Origin: Saprospiraceae bacterium | Lineage (GTDB): Bacteria; Bacteroidota; Bacteroidia; Chitinophagales; Saprospiraceae | NCBI GenBank assembly: GCA_022844565.1 | Contig: JALHLK010000002.1 | Span: 179,209-243,208, forward strand | Direction of reading: 5' to 3' | DNA: 64,000 nt | In this document: piece by piece, positions 1 through 8,012 of the stretch | Numbering within the stretch: position 1 is the first letter of the stretch | How the letters are laid out: every line of letters starts with the position of its first letter | The notes under the pieces: generated by a model | Databases searched by the model: none | The model's input: only the letters and a program-made list of their open reading frames with translations | What the model was told of the DNA's origin: nothing | Position numbers and translations under genes: made by a program

Positions 1-94
1 AGCATGCTTCGAGTTTAGACAGGAAATTAATGATTAAAGCTAGAGATAATAGTTTGAATACATGGTAGAACGTAAAATAGCAAAGAACAATCAC

Positions 95-130
95 TCTCCC
101 CTCTTTTTCAAGAGAGGGGTCGGGGGTGAG
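95..130. repeat. Intergenic G/C-rich hairpin element, copy A
   Basis: A CCCCTCTTT / AAGAGAGGGG hairpin is followed by a CGGGGGTGAG tail. The same element lies in inverted orientation at 29689-29723, just upstream of hsdM, and a related one lies at 29814-29855. It belongs to a dispersed intergenic hairpin family. Its sequence context is also shared with the hsdM copy, so here it was probably duplicated with the gene start. Confidence 0.6.
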
Positions 131-145
131 TTAAAACACTAATAT

Positions 146-262
146 ATGAACGGAACATTAAATTTTAAAAAACAAACCAAAACACTCATTAATGATCTCA
201 AAAACGTATGTGCCAACTATGGCCTAGGCAATAACGGCAAAGACCTTAAAATCAGGGCTTAG
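146..262 (+). pseudogene. Truncated hsdM 5' end (ghost of a second type I R-M locus)
   Basis: This 38-codon open stretch matches the N-terminus of the intact HsdM encoded at 28049-29674. Both share the KKxTKTLIxDLKxVCANYGLG core, and the copy then stops at TAG. The similarity continues upstream to about position 10: the leader, the hairpin element at 95-130 and the spacer match the hsdR-hsdM intergenic region (29675-29815, opposite strand). The methylase catalytic motifs are absent, so no active product is expected. An hsdR-like gene may lie just left of the window on the + strand; that is an inference. From 263 to 355 I see nothing further. Confidence 0.8.
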
Positions 263-355
263 AAGTAACTTTTAAAAATGCACTCTCTTGTTTCATGTTT
301 TTTATGTGTTACAAAAAGCTATATTTAAGCTGAATCGATAAACCAAAATTTAACT

Positions 356-1006
356 TTACTCCGTCACCCCACTCCCAACCAACACCCCATACGCCCCCTC
401 AAACCCCAACTCCTTCACCTCCTTATAATGCATATTATGGTGAGTTTCTAGTTTTTTAAGTAGATTGAGCAAGATGGATTTTTCGATGGTATCCAACTTA
501 TCAAAAGCCATGTCGCCAATTTTATTCATTTTGGGTAAGGTGGCATAAAGCAAGCCTAAACCTGTTTGTGTGATTTTTATTCTTTTAGATCGCTTGTCTG
601 TTGGGTCAGCTATTTCTTCTATCATCCCTAATTTTAATAAACGATTGATGACTTCGATGCCTGATGGAAATTCGGAGAGCATTCCGTGGATGTATTCACT
701 CTTTTTTGGGGTTTTGTCGTCGATGAGTCCGATGAGGTAAAACCAGTCTTCGGTGTTGTTCAGTGCGGAGTCTTTTAAGGCTTTTTTACTGTAATGGGTG
801 GCATACTTGCCCATTCGTAAGAGCAAACTCGCCATTTGGCTTTGTACAGGCATGCCATAATTGTCTGATTCGTGTTCTTCCTTTTGATGAAATTCGGATA
901 GATATTTGATACAAAAATCATGAATATCCAAATCCTCAGCATGCTTAGCGTAGTGGTCCCATAAATTGACCAATTCTACTAATTTATTACTTGATTTTGA
1001 CGACAT
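356..1006 (-). CDS. MarR-family transcriptional regulator
   Basis: A DNA-binding regulator of about 216 residues with a MarR-type winged helix. A helical stretch around residues 90-130 precedes a wing with the typical DPTDKRSKRIKIT pattern at about 134-146. MarR proteins bind palindromes as dimers and often repress an adjacent exporter. The gene diverges from the ABC exporter operon starting at 1179, so that operon is its likely target. I chose the ATG at 1006; an in-frame TTG at 1036 would add ten residues. A Bacteroidota-like -7 box (TAATTTTG on the minus strand, 1056-1063) fits a short leader before the ATG. The ligand cannot be read from the sequence. Confidence 0.85.
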   Translation of the reverse strand: MSSKSSNKLVELVNLWDHYAKHAEDLDIHDFCIKYLSEFHQKEEHESDNYGMPVQSQMASLLLRMGKYATHYSKKALKDSALNNTEDWFYLIGLIDDKTPKKSEYIHGMLSEFPSGIEVINRLLKLGMIEEIADPTDKRSKRIKITQTGLGLLYATLPKMNKIGDMAFDKLDTIEKSILLNLLKKLETHHNMHYKEVKELGFEGAYGVLVGSGVTE

Positions 1007-1055
1007 GCTTGTTTGTGAGTTTATAATATGGGCCAAGAGTGGTGTTTGACCAATA

Positions 1056-1063
1056 CAAAATTA
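1056..1063 (-). promoter_or_regulatory. Putative -7 box of the MarR gene in the divergent intergenic region
   Basis: TAATTTTG fits the Bacteroidota -7 consensus TAnnTTTG, but no well-spaced -33 TTTG is visible. The 172-bp region between the MarR ATG (1006) and the ABC ATPase (1179) is the only space for both promoters and a MarR operator. I found no convincing perfect palindrome there. Confidence 0.3.
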
Positions 1064-1178
1064 ATGTAGTATGTTAACAAATGAAATAATATTATGTTTT
1101 TATAACAATCGGTAAACCATTTTATAAAATTATTATTATATCATTATAATTGTACCAACATTAGAAAAAATCAATATT

Positions 1179-1871
1179 ATGGCAATTGTAGCGACGCTTT
1201 CTAAAGCGGGTAAGGAATATAAATCGGGTGATCAGACCATCACAGCACTCCAGCCCACTGACCTCGACTTGCATAGTGGAGAACTATTGCTCATCATCGG
1301 ACCATCAGGCTCGGGTAAGACCACACTTTTGTCATTATTGGGCTGTGTGATCAATCCTACTTTTGGCGAGTTGGAGGTAGACGGCAAAAAGGTCAATACA
1401 TTTTCAGCCAATCAAATGGCCAAACTTAGATTACACACTATAGGATTTGTTTTTCAGCAATTTAACCTTTTAGCACCCCTCACTGCAGCAGAGAATGTGG
1501 CTTTGCCGTTGAAACTTCAAGGAGTAAGCCGAGCAGAGCGCAAAATAAAAGTTGATCAAGCCTTAGAGAAAGTAGGCATGACAGATAGGAGGTCTAATCT
1601 ACCAAGACAACTCTCAGGTGGTCAGCAACAGAGAATCGCTATCGCCAGAGCCTTGGTGACAGACCCCAAGATCATACTTTGTGACGAACCTACAGCTTCT
1701 TTGGACAAAAGCTCATTTGAAATAGTGATGAAAGAACTCAAAGATTTAGCTCAAAAGGGCAAAGCGGTGGCTGTAGTAACCCACGACCCGCGACTGATGA
1801 AATATGCAGATCGAGCTGTAGAAGTGATCAATGGCTTTGTCACCGCTATCGATGTAAAAGATTTAAAATAA
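1179..1871 (+). CDS. ABC exporter ATP-binding protein (DevA/LolD-like)
   Basis: A 230-residue cytoplasmic ATPase that powers the exporter encoded by the next three genes. Seen in the sequence: Walker A GPSGSGKT at 41-48, Q-loop VFQQFN near 91-96, signature LSGGQQQR at 145-152, Walker B IILCDEP at 165-171 and the H-loop His at about 202. The length and the VFQQFNLLAPLTAAENV stretch are typical of the MacB/LolD/DevA clade, whose partners are FtsX-like permeases. It is the first gene of a tight operon; the next gene starts 18 bp downstream. Substrate is unknown. Drug, lipid or peptide efflux are all possible. Confidence 0.93.
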   Translation: MAIVATLSKAGKEYKSGDQTITALQPTDLDLHSGELLLIIGPSGSGKTTLLSLLGCVINPTFGELEVDGKKVNTFSANQMAKLRLHTIGFVFQQFNLLAPLTAAENVALPLKLQGVSRAERKIKVDQALEKVGMTDRRSNLPRQLSGGQQQRIAIARALVTDPKIILCDEPTASLDKSSFEIVMKELKDLAQKGKAVAVVTHDPRLMKYADRAVEVINGFVTAIDVKDLK

Positions 1872-1889
1872 CCGTATTAATAAAAGAAA

Positions 1890-2858
1890 ATGAAAAATTT
1901 ATACCAATTCACCTTTTTAACCTTGTTTTCATTGATGTTTCTTCTGTCTTGTGGATCAAAAAAGGAGGATATCGAAAAGGCAGGCCAAGATGAGACTTCA
2001 ACTGCCCCTGCTGACTCCTTGGGTTTGAATGATAAAGTATTGGGGGTGGCAAGGGTAGAACCTATCAGTGGTGTTACCAATATATCAGCCGGAGAATCTG
2101 GTAAAATCATCGATGTACTTGTGGAGGATAATCAAATCATCAAGCAAGGCCAAACCTTATTTATACTCGATACCCAAATCGAAGAGGCACAATTAAAACA
2201 GACTAAATCTACTTACGAAAGTCAAAAATTAGAAATCACAGCCAATAAAATAGCCCTAAATGCAGTCAATACAAAAGCGCAAAACATCAAGAATAAATTA
2301 GAAAGAGCAGAAGCACAATATGCCAGTAAAGCAATAACTGAAAACGAATTGGTCAATATCCAATATGAATGGAAAGAAATAGCTGATGAGAAGTCAAAAG
2401 CTCAAAACATGATTAGCCAATCAGAATCTAGACTTCGAGAAATCCAAGCTGAAATCAATTACCAGCAAACACTAATCGCAAAGAAAACGATTAAAGCACC
2501 TTTATCGGGATTGGTGCTCAAAACAATGGTCAAAAAAGGCAATTATCTTACGGCTCAATCGGAAGTGATTGAACTGGCTATAGAAGGACCACTTATTGCC
2601 AAGACAGAAGTAGATGAACTTTTTGCCGAACAGATAAAAAAGCAACAAAAAGCAGAAATTTTTTCGCAAACAAGCGGGGAGAAATTGGGAAGTGGAGCGG
2701 TGGTATTTGTAAGTGAATACCTTAAAACAAAGTCGCTCTTTAGAGACCAAAGTACAGAATTGGAAGATAGAAGAGTGAGAGAAGTACATATTCTCCTTGA
2801 CAACCCACAAGGACTCATCATCGGTGGACGGGTGGACTGTGTGATCAATTTAAAATAA
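1890..2858 (+). CDS. HlyD/DevB-like periplasmic adaptor, predicted lipoprotein
   Basis: A 322-residue membrane-fusion protein linking the inner-membrane permease to the outer-membrane channel. The N-terminus has a hydrophobic stretch ending in a lipobox (LLSC, Cys21), so a lipid anchor is predicted. A split biotinyl-lipoyl domain (about 60-95 and 195-225) flanks a long alpha-helical hairpin rich in Gln, Lys and Glu (about 95-190). A beta-barrel region follows. It sits 18 bp after the ATPase gene and 7 bp before the permease gene, as in DevBCA-type exporters. Confidence 0.9.
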   Translation: MKNLYQFTFLTLFSLMFLLSCGSKKEDIEKAGQDETSTAPADSLGLNDKVLGVARVEPISGVTNISAGESGKIIDVLVEDNQIIKQGQTLFILDTQIEEAQLKQTKSTYESQKLEITANKIALNAVNTKAQNIKNKLERAEAQYASKAITENELVNIQYEWKEIADEKSKAQNMISQSESRLREIQAEINYQQTLIAKKTIKAPLSGLVLKTMVKKGNYLTAQSEVIELAIEGPLIAKTEVDELFAEQIKKQQKAEIFSQTSGEKLGSGAVVFVSEYLKTKSLFRDQSTELEDRRVREVHILLDNPQGLIIGGRVDCVINLK

Positions 2859-2865
2859 AAAGACC

Positions 2866-3984
2866 ATGTTTGCAGAAGCTTTAAAATTTATATGGTATGA
2901 CAAGGCCAAGATGTTTGGGATCCTTTTTGGCATCATCCTTTCGCTTTTCTTAGTTGGTCAGCAGGTCATGATATGTCTGTCGCTATTAGGTAGCACTGTG
3001 TCTTTGGCTACTTTTAATCAAGAATACATATGGGTAGTCAATGAAAAAAGCACACAAGTTGGTGATCTTCCTTTTATAGATATGCGCATAGGTCGCAGCC
3101 TTTACTCTATCGAAGGTGTGGCTGCCGTGTATCCTATGATTTATGGAGCCGGATCATTAAAAAAGCCTGACGGAACAAAAGTGCCTTTAAACCTTATTGG
3201 AACTCAATCTCCTAATTTTGCAGGAGGGCCATGGAGAGTTATAGAGGGTGATACGAAAAACATGCTCGAGTCTAATGCTATCTTTTTGGATTCAAAAAAT
3301 AAAGAATTGGGGACTAATCTTCAATTGGGTGATAAGTTTGAGTTCAATGGAAAGCAAGTGGTATTGAGAGGCTTAACCTATCGCACAGAGGGATTGGGCA
3401 ATTCGTATGCATTTGCATCTATTGAAAGGGCTCGCTTTTTATGTAATATTCCACCTACTCAGGCCAGTGCTTTTCTAGTAAAATGGGATCCAAAATACAG
3501 CCCAGAATCTGTCGTCAAAAACATTGCCTCCAAGATACCAAGAATCAAAGCCAGAACAGGAAAAGACTTTAGAAGTGAATCACTCAGTTACTTTGCAACC
3601 AATAGCGGCATTGTAGCATCGTTTGGACTTTTGGTTGTATTTGCGGTGATCACAGGATTTGCCATCGTAGGCCTTACGATGTATTCTGCAGTAAGTGATA
3701 GGATAAAAGATTATGGCACTTTAAAAGCTATAGGTGGCAATAATTGGTCTATCAGAAAATTAATACTTTCACAAGCAGCACTGTATTCAATTGTTGGTTT
3801 TTTAATTGCTTGGGGCTTATTAAATGCTTTTATCAACGCCACAAAAGACAGTCTAGAACTTCAACTCATACCTGAAATATTGTATTCTTTAATTGGTGTG
3901 ACACTTTTCATATCGGTAGTTGGTAGCCTTTTTGGAATGCGTAAGATTACCAAATTAGAACCAGCAGCTGTTTTTAGAGGATAA
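2866..3984 (+). CDS. FtsX-like ABC permease (DevC-like)
   Basis: A 372-residue inner-membrane subunit of the exporter. It has one N-terminal membrane helix (about 15-38), a large extracytoplasmic domain (about 40-240) and three C-terminal helices in an FtsX-type domain (about 245-372). The cytoplasmic loop YSAVSDRIKDYGTLKAIGG is typical of this family. Gene order ATPase, adaptor, permease and outer-membrane channel gives a complete trans-envelope pump. Confidence 0.9.
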   Translation: MFAEALKFIWYDKAKMFGILFGIILSLFLVGQQVMICLSLLGSTVSLATFNQEYIWVVNEKSTQVGDLPFIDMRIGRSLYSIEGVAAVYPMIYGAGSLKKPDGTKVPLNLIGTQSPNFAGGPWRVIEGDTKNMLESNAIFLDSKNKELGTNLQLGDKFEFNGKQVVLRGLTYRTEGLGNSYAFASIERARFLCNIPPTQASAFLVKWDPKYSPESVVKNIASKIPRIKARTGKDFRSESLSYFATNSGIVASFGLLVVFAVITGFAIVGLTMYSAVSDRIKDYGTLKAIGGNNWSIRKLILSQAALYSIVGFLIAWGLLNAFINATKDSLELQLIPEILYSLIGVTLFISVVGSLFGMRKITKLEPAAVFRG

Positions 3985-4002
3985 TTAAAAAATAACTACA
4001 AG

Positions 4003-5304
4003 ATGAAAAATATAAGATATCTATTGTCCATTCTTCTTCTTTTGCCATCCCTCGTACATTTTGGACAAAATCTCACTTTGGAGCAGGCAATAGCAATGGG
4101 AATAAAAAATAGCGACGCAATCCGATTGGAAAAAGACAAAAACTTGCTCAATGACTTTGATGAATCCGCTTTGAAGGCAAAGATGAAGCCGCAGATATCA
4201 TTGAATGCCGATGTGAGGGGAAATATTAAACTGCAAGAAAGTGTATTACCTTTTAGTTTTGGTCCGGATGGTATAGAAGAAGGGGAGACTGTTGTTCCTT
4301 TTGGAAGGAGGTTTAATAATGTTTTTTCTATAGAAGCACAACAAAAAATCCTCGACTTTTCAACCAAATATGACAAAGAATTGATCAACATCAAAAGAAC
4401 GTCAACGACAATTTTTGAAAAGGAAAAAGCGGATGAACTCAAAAATAAAATCAAAGCTTCTTACTACAATTTAATCTATAGAAATGAACGTTTTCTTGCC
4501 GAGTCTGAAATAAGAGGGATTAACAAAGAGGTGGTGGACCTCCTTTCTGAAAAAGAAAAATCAGGAACCATCATCCAAAATCAATATCTCAAAGCGAAGT
4601 TGGACCTCATGGAGTCAGAGAGAATATTAAAACAGGAAACAGCCTACCAGAAAAAAGCCAAAGACAATCTATACTACCTCATCGGAGAAGAAGCATTGAC
4701 TGTAGACAGTGTGACTATCAGCGAATTGATCCATCCTGAGTTGCCTATCCTCAGCGCAGCCAAAGGAATCGAAAGCCTCAAAGAAGAAAATTATATCGCA
4801 GAATTAAAAGCAAGAATCAAGCGTGAAAGTGCGCTCAAACGTCCAACACTTAATGCCTATGGCAATCTTACCACCTTTCAACAGGCCAATTCATTCAACC
4901 CTTTTGAAAAAAACTCTTGGTTTCAATTTAGTTATGTCGGTGTCCGTCTCAATTGGACAGTATTTGATGGTAAATCCAACCAAATCAAGCAAGACAAATT
5001 TCAAATGGAGAAAACATTGGCCCAAAAGAAGATTCAAATTCTCCAAAATGAAAGAAATCAAGAAGTCAAAGAAATCTATTCAGAGCTTCTAAAAGACAGA
5101 GAAAATCTCCATCAAATAGATCAGAGTATCCAAATGGCTAAAGCCATCTTAGATACCGATATCAAAAACTATAATCTTGGTGCAACTCCATATTCAGATG
5201 TTTTGGATAGTAAAAAACGATTGGCTACGCTGCAATCATCAAGATTAGAATATGTGATCAATTATTTGAATAATCATTATAAATGGGAGGGTTTGGTGGA
5301 GTGA
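4003..5304 (+). CDS. TolC-family outer-membrane efflux protein
   Basis: A 433-residue protein with a signal peptide ending near FGQ (about residue 22) and two outer-membrane efflux repeats. The first repeat begins LTLEQAIAMGIKNSDAI and the second contains the NYNLGATPYSDVLDSKKRL segment near the C-terminus. Long amphipathic helices form the periplasmic tunnel in this family. It lies 18 bp downstream of the permease and closes the exporter operon. Confidence 0.92.
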   Translation: MKNIRYLLSILLLLPSLVHFGQNLTLEQAIAMGIKNSDAIRLEKDKNLLNDFDESALKAKMKPQISLNADVRGNIKLQESVLPFSFGPDGIEEGETVVPFGRRFNNVFSIEAQQKILDFSTKYDKELINIKRTSTTIFEKEKADELKNKIKASYYNLIYRNERFLAESEIRGINKEVVDLLSEKEKSGTIIQNQYLKAKLDLMESERILKQETAYQKKAKDNLYYLIGEEALTVDSVTISELIHPELPILSAAKGIESLKEENYIAELKARIKRESALKRPTLNAYGNLTTFQQANSFNPFEKNSWFQFSYVGVRLNWTVFDGKSNQIKQDKFQMEKTLAQKKIQILQNERNQEVKEIYSELLKDRENLHQIDQSIQMAKAILDTDIKNYNLGATPYSDVLDSKKRLATLQSSRLEYVINYLNNHYKWEGLVE

Positions 5305-5326
5305 TGGCTTGTTTGAATTAGCTATC

Positions 5327-5369
5327 AAAGGTCATTAAATTAAACCAGAAATATAAAATAATGACCTTT
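5327..5369 (+). terminator. Inverted repeat after the exporter operon
   Basis: Ten-base arms AAAGGTCATT and AATGACCTTT pair perfectly across a 23-base loop, 22 bp after the TolC stop. There is no clean T-run, so it is a possible but atypical terminator. Part of the sequence recurs at 6160-6201. Confidence 0.35.
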
Positions 5370-5589
5370 ATATTAAACTTACGATGTAAAATACATACCT
5401 AATTAGTCAATTATAACTGCATTTTGGCGACTCTGAAAATGATTTTTGTTGAAATTCCAAATGGCAAAATGTCATTAATGGGATTGATAGGTTTTGATAA
5501 ACCAAAGGATTACAATTTGAAGGCTAGAGGTTGATCTAAGTTAAAATAATTAACTGAATTCCTCGTTTTAACCAAAATGAATATACATT

Positions 5590-6120
5590 ATGTTAAAAAA
5601 GATACTTGGAACAAGCTTTAGTACATTTGTGGTGTTAATTTTGACAACATTCATATCGTCCAAATTGTTTTCTCAGGAAAATGTAGAAACAAAAATAGGC
5701 CGCGATGAAATAGAAATTCCAATGCCTAAATTATTTGGAAAAAGAAACAAATTTAATGCATTTTCTTTATCATACAGACACCATTTAACTTCAAAAATAA
5801 GCTTACAAGGAACTTATACTTATAATTGGAAGGGTGGCAATTCCAGGAATGAAATATTATCATACTCCTCTGCTGGAGTTTACGTAAACTACTTTTTTAA
5901 AAACAATGTTATGGGGTTTTATTGCAAAGGTGGTGTGGAATTTAATGATATTTTCCCGAGTGGTCCAATTAGTTACGGACCAAAAAGGTTGTTTACATTT
6001 GGTCCTGCTTACAGAAGTAAAATCAATGATAATTTTTTTATTTCAACAGAGACTTTGTTTTTATATTTTGATAAAAATTTTGCTTTTGAACCACGTATTG
6101 GAATTGGTTATAGATTCTGA
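5590..6120 (+). CDS. Small secreted beta-barrel-like protein
   Basis: A 176-residue protein with an N-terminal hydrophobic signal ending near KLFSQ (about 28). The rest has alternating polar and aromatic residues and ends in an aromatic YRF, as outer-membrane barrels do. No catalytic motif is visible and I do not recognise a named family. It stands alone: the 285 bp upstream hold only the exporter inverted repeat, and the 200 bp downstream hold a short repeat and a weak hairpin. Confidence 0.65.
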   Translation: MLKKILGTSFSTFVVLILTTFISSKLFSQENVETKIGRDEIEIPMPKLFGKRNKFNAFSLSYRHHLTSKISLQGTYTYNWKGGNSRNEILSYSSAGVYVNYFFKNNVMGFYCKGGVEFNDIFPSGPISYGPKRLFTFGPAYRSKINDNFFISTETLFLYFDKNFAFEPRIGIGYRF

Positions 6121-6159
6121 TCTTTTATAAAGATTTATTCTACTTTGTTAAGCTTAACT

Positions 6160-6201
6160 GTCATTAAATTGAACTAATAATTTAAAATAATTCCTTTATA
6201 A
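6160..6201 (+). repeat. Second copy of an intergenic repeat (first at 5331-5372)
   Basis: About 80% of the 42 bases match 5331-5372, starting GTCATTAAATT and ending CCTTTAT in both. Each copy lies just downstream of a gene. The palindromic arms are preserved only in the first copy. Confidence 0.45.
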
Positions 6202-6324
6202 TAATCATAAACCTTAATTTAAAGCTGCTTGAAAGCCAGAACTTCAGGCTTTTACCATATTACCAAAAACAGAGGAATTATGGCCAAACTCGAAATAAAA
6301 GCTTCTTCTTTAAACCATTAAGGG

Positions 6325-6714
6325 ATTGATTCTTTTCCCACCTTATTTTCTATGTTAAAAATGCCCATACCACAAGAAAGGACAATTGACGGTACGGACA
6401 TTTCTCCATTATTAACCAAAAAACCTTTCGTCAGAGATAAACCACTATTTTGGGCTTTTGAACTTCGGCCTGCCGACGATCCAGAAGGTTACTTCTATGC
6501 TGCACGAAATGGTTATTGGAAAATTATCACAGATTTTGACGTAAAAAAAATCAAACTTTTCAATTTAAAAAAGGATAGATTTGAGGTACATGAAGTAAGT
6601 AAAGCAAATCCTCAAATGACAGGAAAATTAAAAGCATATATCGTACAAATGAAGCAGAGTATTGAAAATGATCCGCTAGGACCTAAGGATGTGGGAAGTC
6701 CTAATAAGTTTTAG
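6325..6714 (+). pseudogene. Sulfatase C-terminal fragment (duplicate of 17396-17785)
   Basis: This stretch encodes about 120 residues almost identical to the last 120 of the sulfatase at 16373-17785, including KPFVRDKPLFWAFELRP and the shared end DVGSPNKF. It lacks the signal peptide and the active-site CxPxR region, so it cannot be a working sulfatase. DNA similarity begins at about 6325, a little before the first in-frame ATG (6352). The differences are scattered codon changes, so the duplication is not recent. It may be the remaining tail of a second full gene. Confidence 0.85.
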
Positions 6715-6738
6715 TAGAGGCTAATACTTTGCTTAGAG

Positions 6739-7923
6739 CTAGTCCTTAATACAACGAACTGAAGTTCCGAGTGCTCGATTGGTGGCGCCCATGACGGCAT
6801 CGCCATTAATGAAGATGAGGTAGCGAGCTTCATTGCTGTTAACAGTACTACTCCAATATGTGCCAAGGATGCCTAAAAAGTCTAGCAAACCGGTGTTGTT
6901 AAAACGGTAGCCCGCCATGGGCAACTTAAGGGGAGAGGCAAAAGCACCTGCTGCGTTGTTGCTTGTCCATGTCCGTCGCTCCTGTTCCCATTCTGCAGCA
7001 GTAGGTATCCGAAATCCGGAAGGGCATGGATTGTTTTCAGCCGCGGTGCCAGACCATAAGTGCGTGGGTGGTGTAGCACCACTCAACCAATTGGAAGATC
7101 CAGTAATAAACAGACCGTTTGTAGTAAAAAAATCAGATGCCTGTGTAGGAGTAGTGCCAGAAAGTGGTGTTCGTTTCTGATGGCCATCCGCATTGCGACC
7201 CCACTGATAAAGATCCCCATAGCTGGCGGCATCTGTAGAGCTGGTAGCTACCTGGGTAGCTCCCAGATTACGATCCAGCCATACCTTGCCAGTGACTTGA
7301 TTGACCACTGTGCCGTAGTTGCCTATGTTGACCACCGAACCGTAGTTGCCTGTATTGCTTTCTGATATCGCTTGCCATGCTCCATTGATGTACTGATGCA
7401 GACCTTTTACACTACAGTCTGTACAGGATATCATCAAGCCTTCAGCGGGAGAAGCAATGGCATCTCTCTGGCTCGAAGACATCCGAGGGGGCAACAAGCC
7501 TTTAGTTGTAGAATTCACATCCAGCATTGCAGATGAGTTTGGAGAAGTGGTGCCCACACCAACATTGCCATTAAATGTAGCACCTCCTTCATTATAAAAT
7601 GTGATTTTTCTATTTGAATTATTTGTTCCCGCACCTACCACATCTAATCCACTACTAAATCTTTGATATGCGATCTTACCTGCGTTGGATTCTTTATTAG
7701 TTGCTCCTGCTCCAAACTCTAAGGTATTACCACCTTCTATTTTCATATCTCCATCGATATGTACTTTTGCACTTGGAGAGGGGACCCCTATGGCTAGGCT
7801 ATCGGCCGCTATTTTACCTACCACATGTAGTTTACTTTGGGGATTAGTGGTGCCTATGCCCACATTTTGTGCAAATATGGATACGCTATGGAGTAGGATG
7901 ATGATTGTTGTTAATTTTTTCAT
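6739..7923 (-). CDS. Secreted FISUMP/C-type-lectin-like protein, paralogue 1
   Basis: About 394 residues. The ATG at 7923 begins a signal peptide (MKKLTTIIILLHSVSIFAQ); a GTG at 7968 would add 15 residues and is less likely. After the signal comes the NVGIGTTNPQSKLHV motif, common in Bacteroidota surface and tail-fibre-like proteins. A second VGVGTTSPN repeat follows near 120. The C-terminal 190 residues carry the Fibrobacter succinogenes major paralogous domain with KVWLDRNLGA, LYQWGRNADGH, NPCPSGFRIPT, YWSS and SVRCIKD landmarks. Role is unknown; binding is inferred from the lectin-like fold. The last 44 codons are strongly diversified against paralogue 2. Confidence 0.85.
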   Translation of the reverse strand: MKKLTTIIILLHSVSIFAQNVGIGTTNPQSKLHVVGKIAADSLAIGVPSPSAKVHIDGDMKIEGGNTLEFGAGATNKESNAGKIAYQRFSSGLDVVGAGTNNSNRKITFYNEGGATFNGNVGVGTTSPNSSAMLDVNSTTKGLLPPRMSSSQRDAIASPAEGLMISCTDCSVKGLHQYINGAWQAISESNTGNYGSVVNIGNYGTVVNQVTGKVWLDRNLGATQVATSSTDAASYGDLYQWGRNADGHQKRTPLSGTTPTQASDFFTTNGLFITGSSNWLSGATPPTHLWSGTAAENNPCPSGFRIPTAAEWEQERRTWTSNNAAGAFASPLKLPMAGYRFNNTGLLDFLGILGTYWSSTVNSNEARYLIFINGDAVMGATNRALGTSVRCIKD

Positions 7924-8012
7924 TTGTTGAATATATATTTGTATTTTCAATTTAGACTTTTCACTCACGCATTATACAGGACTGTGCTTCGTTGGTTTAT
8001 TATAGACTTATT

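Noticed and set aside
7924-7968. Upstream start of lectin-like paralogue 1
   Set aside because: It is a GTG, the other three paralogues start at the signal peptide, and the extension is not shared.
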